Below the pieces are notes generated by a model that saw nothing but the letters and a program-made list of their open reading frames with translations, searched no databases and was not told the DNA's origin. A stretch of 35,203 bases of DNA, taken from the NCBI GenBank assembly GCA_049999725.1, contig JBNGIS010016334.1:1-35203 (forward strand). The letters run 5' to 3'. Position 1 is the stretch's first letter. Each line of letters begins with the position of its first letter. Positions 32,111 through 35,203 of the stretch are shown here, piece after piece. The stretch comes from Haplomitrium mnioides (lineage: Eukaryota > Marchantiophyta > Haplomitriopsida > Calobryales). The position numbers were made by a program, and so were the translations under genes.

Positions 32111-32159
32111 CACTTGTCGCTTTGATCTTGAAGTCAATTGTTGTGGTACAAGCAGGCTC

Positions 32160-34631
32160 AATCTCTTCTTCAAAGCTGCTCAAAGAAGAAGAAGAGGAAG
32201 GTTGCGGAGGAGAGCTTGGTTGAGACGGCTTAGACGGCTCCATGTTCTCTTTCTTGCCGGAGCGCTTCGCGGGATTCCATAGATGACATAGCGGCTCCAG
32301 GAAGCCCGAGGATCTTCATGGAAAGTGGTGGAGCCCAGAGAACTTAATAGGATTGAGCCTCCCTAAGTGGAGATCCTAGTTAAGTGGGTTCTTATCCGTC
32401 TTCTGACGTGAGGGGTCCGCTTAACAGGGATCCGTTGAGAGGCCCAACCGGGGAGCAAGGAGGGATCACCGAAAAGGCGATCTATCGCGAGTCCAATCAA
32501 CGGAAAACCAAAGAGTGCCAAAGGGGTGACTTAGCGCAGATCCGACCGGAGGAGAACCAAAGAGTGCCGAAGAGGTGACTTAGCGTAGATCCGACCGGAG
32601 GAGAACCAGAGGAGAGCCGAAAGGGGGATGAATCACCGGTCCGGTCAGACAAAGAGCAAGTAAAGGAGAAAAGGCGACCTATCAATGATCCGGTCAGACG
32701 AAGAGTAGCAGTGCTGAAAAGGTAATCCCTCGCAAACTGTCCAACGGGAAGAACGAGATGAGCCAGAAGGGCGATATGTCGACGATCCAACTGGGAGAGA
32801 GGAAGAATGCACCGAAAATGTGATTTATCGAAGAACCGGAGAGCAAGGTGGGATCGGTCGGAAAGGCGATCTAGCGCAGAACTAACCAGAGGAAGAAGCA
32901 AGTAGCGCCGAAAAGATGACCTATCATATATTCGGCAAGACAAGTAGAAAAGTTCGACGGGGTACGGTCGCGACGTTCGAAAGTTTGACAAAGGAGGCGG
33001 TTGGTTCTGGAAGCTCTTTGTTGTTCTTACAATGAGCGGAATGACAACTTGGTGAAGGGAGCATCGAGCCCGTGTTGTTCTTATGACGAGGGAGTTCCGA
33101 AACTACGACATCGGCACAATTCTTACTCGGTGAGGGAAGGTTTTACGGATCACATGGCACCCATGGAAGGTCAGCGGATCAACCTCGGAAGAAGGTCAAA
33201 CCGACGATCTGCCTACCCCTTTCTAAGGCGGCGTCGAACGGCGCACTTCGGATGATGTGGCGACCTCGAAAGCCTCGAGTAAGTCAACGGGCACAGGGCA
33301 GCAGGTGGGAGCTCGTCGGGCCTCGGGCCACGAGTAGGTCAACTTCGAAGGAAGGAGTCAGCACGGCGGTCCGCCTACCCTTTTACGGGGTGGCGTCAAA
33401 CGGCAGGACCTCGGATGACGTGGCGCTCGAAGGAGTCCCGTGGAATATTCGGGCAAATCTGCAAAGATTCCGTAGACTAGGGTCCGTGGGGTGCCTCGGA
33501 ACTCTGTTCCGGGGGACCTTTTAGACTTGGTTCCACGGGAATCTGCAGAATCTCAGCCTGCAAGATTCCTCGGACTCCTTATAGAGTTACCGTTGTACTT
33601 GGCGTTTCTCGACCAACCAACAAGATACGCGACACGCTCTCCTTTTTCATTGTAACAAGAATAACAACCTCACGGGACACACGTCGCCAACTCCCATTCC
33701 AAGCCAATGGGATTAACGACCTTTCAACGGGAAGGACTCGGAGGATCAGCGCGCGCTCGGATGGTATACATCGGGGGCCTCCGATTTTGTTCAGGTTGAT
33801 GCACGAGCGATCTAAAGACGCGACAACGATCTCAAGACAAGGAAATCGCAACGAGGTAAGGCAAGAGGAAGAATTCAGTGAGAAGCTGCGTGAAGCGGGT
33901 GAACTAGTTGTGGGGGCAAGCGGGGGCTCGGAGGTGGACTAGAAGGGCGCTGAGAATCACTGAGTGAGGAGCTCTAGAGGCTGGGGCGATCTAGGTGAAC
34001 TCGTTCCTGTGAGTGAACTAGAGTGGAGGTGGACCGATACATGAGCTAGAAGAGATCCTGGCCAGTTGAGAATTCGGGAGAGGCTGCTAAGTGAGGAGCT
34101 TGGGGTCGTCTTTGCATTCCCTGTGCAAGAGCATCAACCTAGAGTGTTTGGAGTACACTCTGGTGTAATTCTTCAAGTGGAGCTTAGAGAAGGGGGCTGC
34201 GTTAGTGCCCGCGCACTATAGCATAAGACCTATCAAGGCTCGGGGTGGAGTGGGCTACTTGTAGTTGGGAAGACTGTCTTCCTGAGGTGGAAGCCAAAGA
34301 AATCCTCTTCCTAGCCTGAGGAAGTAAAGTTAGGGCTTCTCGGGAGGGAAGTTGAAAAACTATATGGAGAGGGATGTATGGGTGGATGTTGATGTGCAAG
34401 CTTGAAGGCAGCCAGTGATTCAAAAAGGAAGTCTCAATTGGTGGATCAGTCCATAGGGCCTTCAAGGACTCTATTTCTATTTGCAGTACATAGTGTAAGT
34501 GTGTTTGTGCATATGTGTGTAGATATATTTGCATTTTGCATTTGTGTTCTAGAGGCATATTAGATTAGAAGACATCAAGACCAGTTGAGCAAACCTTGGG
34601 ACAGCTCTGGGGGGACTCAAGTCCCTTGACA
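32160..34631 (+). mobile_element. Diverged LTR relative, inverted with respect to 946-4880
   Basis: Its reverse complement follows the large LTR. The GTTTTTCAACTTCC block with GAGAAGCCC, then CTTCCTCAGGCTAGGAAGAGG, lies at about 34360-34290, and reversed 125-bp units lie near 33205 and 33375. Shared variants (for example TTTTTCAACTTCCCTC and GGAAGAGGATTTCTTT) make it closer to 946-4880 than to the large LTRs. The sense-strand end reads GGGGGGACTC...CCTTGACA at 34631, like the family's GGGGGCTGACA. The U3/promoter end is missing, so the left edge is approximate. No PBS follows at 34632, so it is a solo or truncated LTR. Confidence 0.7.
32510..32960. repeat. 49-bp minisatellite, about nine units
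   Basis: The first two units (about 32503-32551 and 32552-32600) are 49 bp each and nearly identical: GAGAACCAAAGAGTGCCGAA, then GAGGTGACTTAGCG, then AGATCCGACCGGAG. Later units diverge but keep GCCGAAAAGG-like and GATCTATCGC-like words. It is the reverse-strand counterpart of the array at 3530-3735. Confidence 0.85.
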
Positions 34632-34695
34632 CATCCAAGTGATCCTAGGGATGAATGCTCTCTGTTTCTGATCTTGTAGTATAGCTTAGGAATTA

Positions 34696-34897
34696 AATAG
34701 CCGCTACTTTGAACCAGGAACCGCTACTGAGTTCCTGTTTCACTTGGCAGTTGAATTTTTTTTTCAAGATTTGTCATTCAAAAACATCAAATTTAAGACT
34801 AAAATCTTCTTTTCGAAAAAAATTGTTTTTTATGAACAAAAAATGCATATTTTCCATTTAGATTATATTTTAAATATTTTTTCTAGAAAGAAAACTT
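34696..34897 (-). repeat. Right arm of window-spanning inverted repeat (TIR candidate)
   Basis: It starts AATAGCCGCTACTTTG inside and ends CTAGAAAGAAAACTT outside; this is the reverse complement of 1-210. The doubled word CCGCTACT (34701 and 34721) is a direct repeat within the arm. A copia-type LTR begins 16 bases beyond its outer end. Confidence 0.8.
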
Positions 34898-34912
34898 AAA
34901 AAACAAACACTT

Positions 34913-35068
34913 TGTTATAGAACATAGTATACCCCTATATATAGAGGGGCATGGATGTATACATAAGGGGAACCTTTGACCCCTCACTATCAATTGATCT
35001 ATCTCTTGTGTGGAGGAATGTACAGCGCAACGGCTCTCTCTCTCTCTCTGTGTAATGCATGTCCCACA
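34913..35068 (+). mobile_element. Short copia-type LTR at right edge
   Basis: It starts TGTTATAG and ends CCCACA, 156 bp. It has a TATA box (CTATATATAG, 34935-34944) set in a near-palindrome of CCCC and GGGG, and a CT microsatellite (about 35032-35049). It is followed directly by a PBS-like sequence, so the internal region would continue to the right, outside the window. Confidence 0.6.
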
Positions 35069-35086
35069 ACACGTTATCAGCACGAC
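35069..35086 (+). promoter_or_regulatory. Primer-binding site of the copia-type element
   Basis: ACACGTTATCAGCACGAC lies directly after the LTR. From memory this word is recurrent beside short LTRs of plant Ty1/copia elements; the matching tRNA was not verified. The remaining 117 bases are probable leader with no start of gag visible. Confidence 0.55.
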
Positions 35087-35203
35087 GGTCTCTTCAGGGA
35101 GACACAGAGAGAACACAAGCAATCTCCACGACAAATTTTTTTTTCCTCGCGCACCAACGATTTCTTCCGCGACAAAATTCTTCCACGCGCGCATCTCCGT
35201 GCG

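Noticed and set aside
31361-32282. Plus-strand frames overlapping the right-hand remnants
   Set aside because: The minus strand gives longer stretches of protein-like composition; the plus frames look like shadows and run into the LTR relative.

Overview
The window looks like repeat-dense plant nuclear DNA. It contains plant-type LTR retrotransposons (a Ty3/gypsy-style primer-binding site and a Ty1/copia UBN2-type gag), long GA and CT microsatellites, minisatellites, and decayed fragments of host genes. I see no intact protein-coding gene that I would defend, no rRNA or tRNA gene, and no CRISPR array. The species cannot be named from the sequence. Four assembly gaps (795-894, 10450-10459, 14494-14593, 23013-23112) lie in or next to low-complexity or repeated DNA.

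The best-supported structure is a non-autonomous LTR retrotransposon at 21218-30837, read on the minus strand. It has two very long LTRs (about 3.8 and 3.6 kb) ending TG/CA-like and a PBS next to one LTR. A purine-rich PPT sits next to the other, and the flanks differ at one base of a 5-bp target duplication. Its 2.2-kb interior has no reverse transcriptase or integrase. It holds a broken gag-like frame with a damaged CCHC zinc knuckle and a long acidic frame made of diverged repeats. The element sits inside a minisatellite whose units are near-palindromes; the array is seen on both sides of it.

Three diverged LTR relatives of this family lie elsewhere: 946-4880 (same orientation), 32160-34631 (opposite), and about 9560-11100 (opposite). 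The last keeps the TATA-proximal block and is followed by a decayed coiled-coil frame. The first two carry expanded 125-bp and about 50-bp minisatellites.

The window is bracketed by a roughly 205-bp inverted repeat (1-210 and 34696-34897), about 94% identical by eye and 34.5 kb apart. Weaker copies occur at about 6700-6873 (left type) and 18677-18790 (right type), so two nested terminal-inverted-repeat elements are possible. Just outside the right copy is a short copia-type LTR with a PBS (34913-35086).

Host-like or captured coding remnants: a fragment of the exosome nuclease DIS3/RRP44 PIN domain (16166-16535, plus), with one premature stop and one frameshift; and on the minus strand at 19400-20833 a decayed amino-methyltransferase-like gene with a DPPY-like motif (DVPYG) upstream of a motif-I-like SAM-binding segment. 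Matching-strand remnants at 31140-32110, beyond the inserted retrotransposon, may be its amino-terminal part. A short plus-strand frame at 5957-6319 holds four and a half tandem 10-residue repeats behind a good TATA box.

Overall the region reads as layered mobile elements: an old TIR-bounded or AT-rich substrate with a methyltransferase-like gene and captured fragments, invaded repeatedly by one family of minisatellite-bearing giant-LTR elements.
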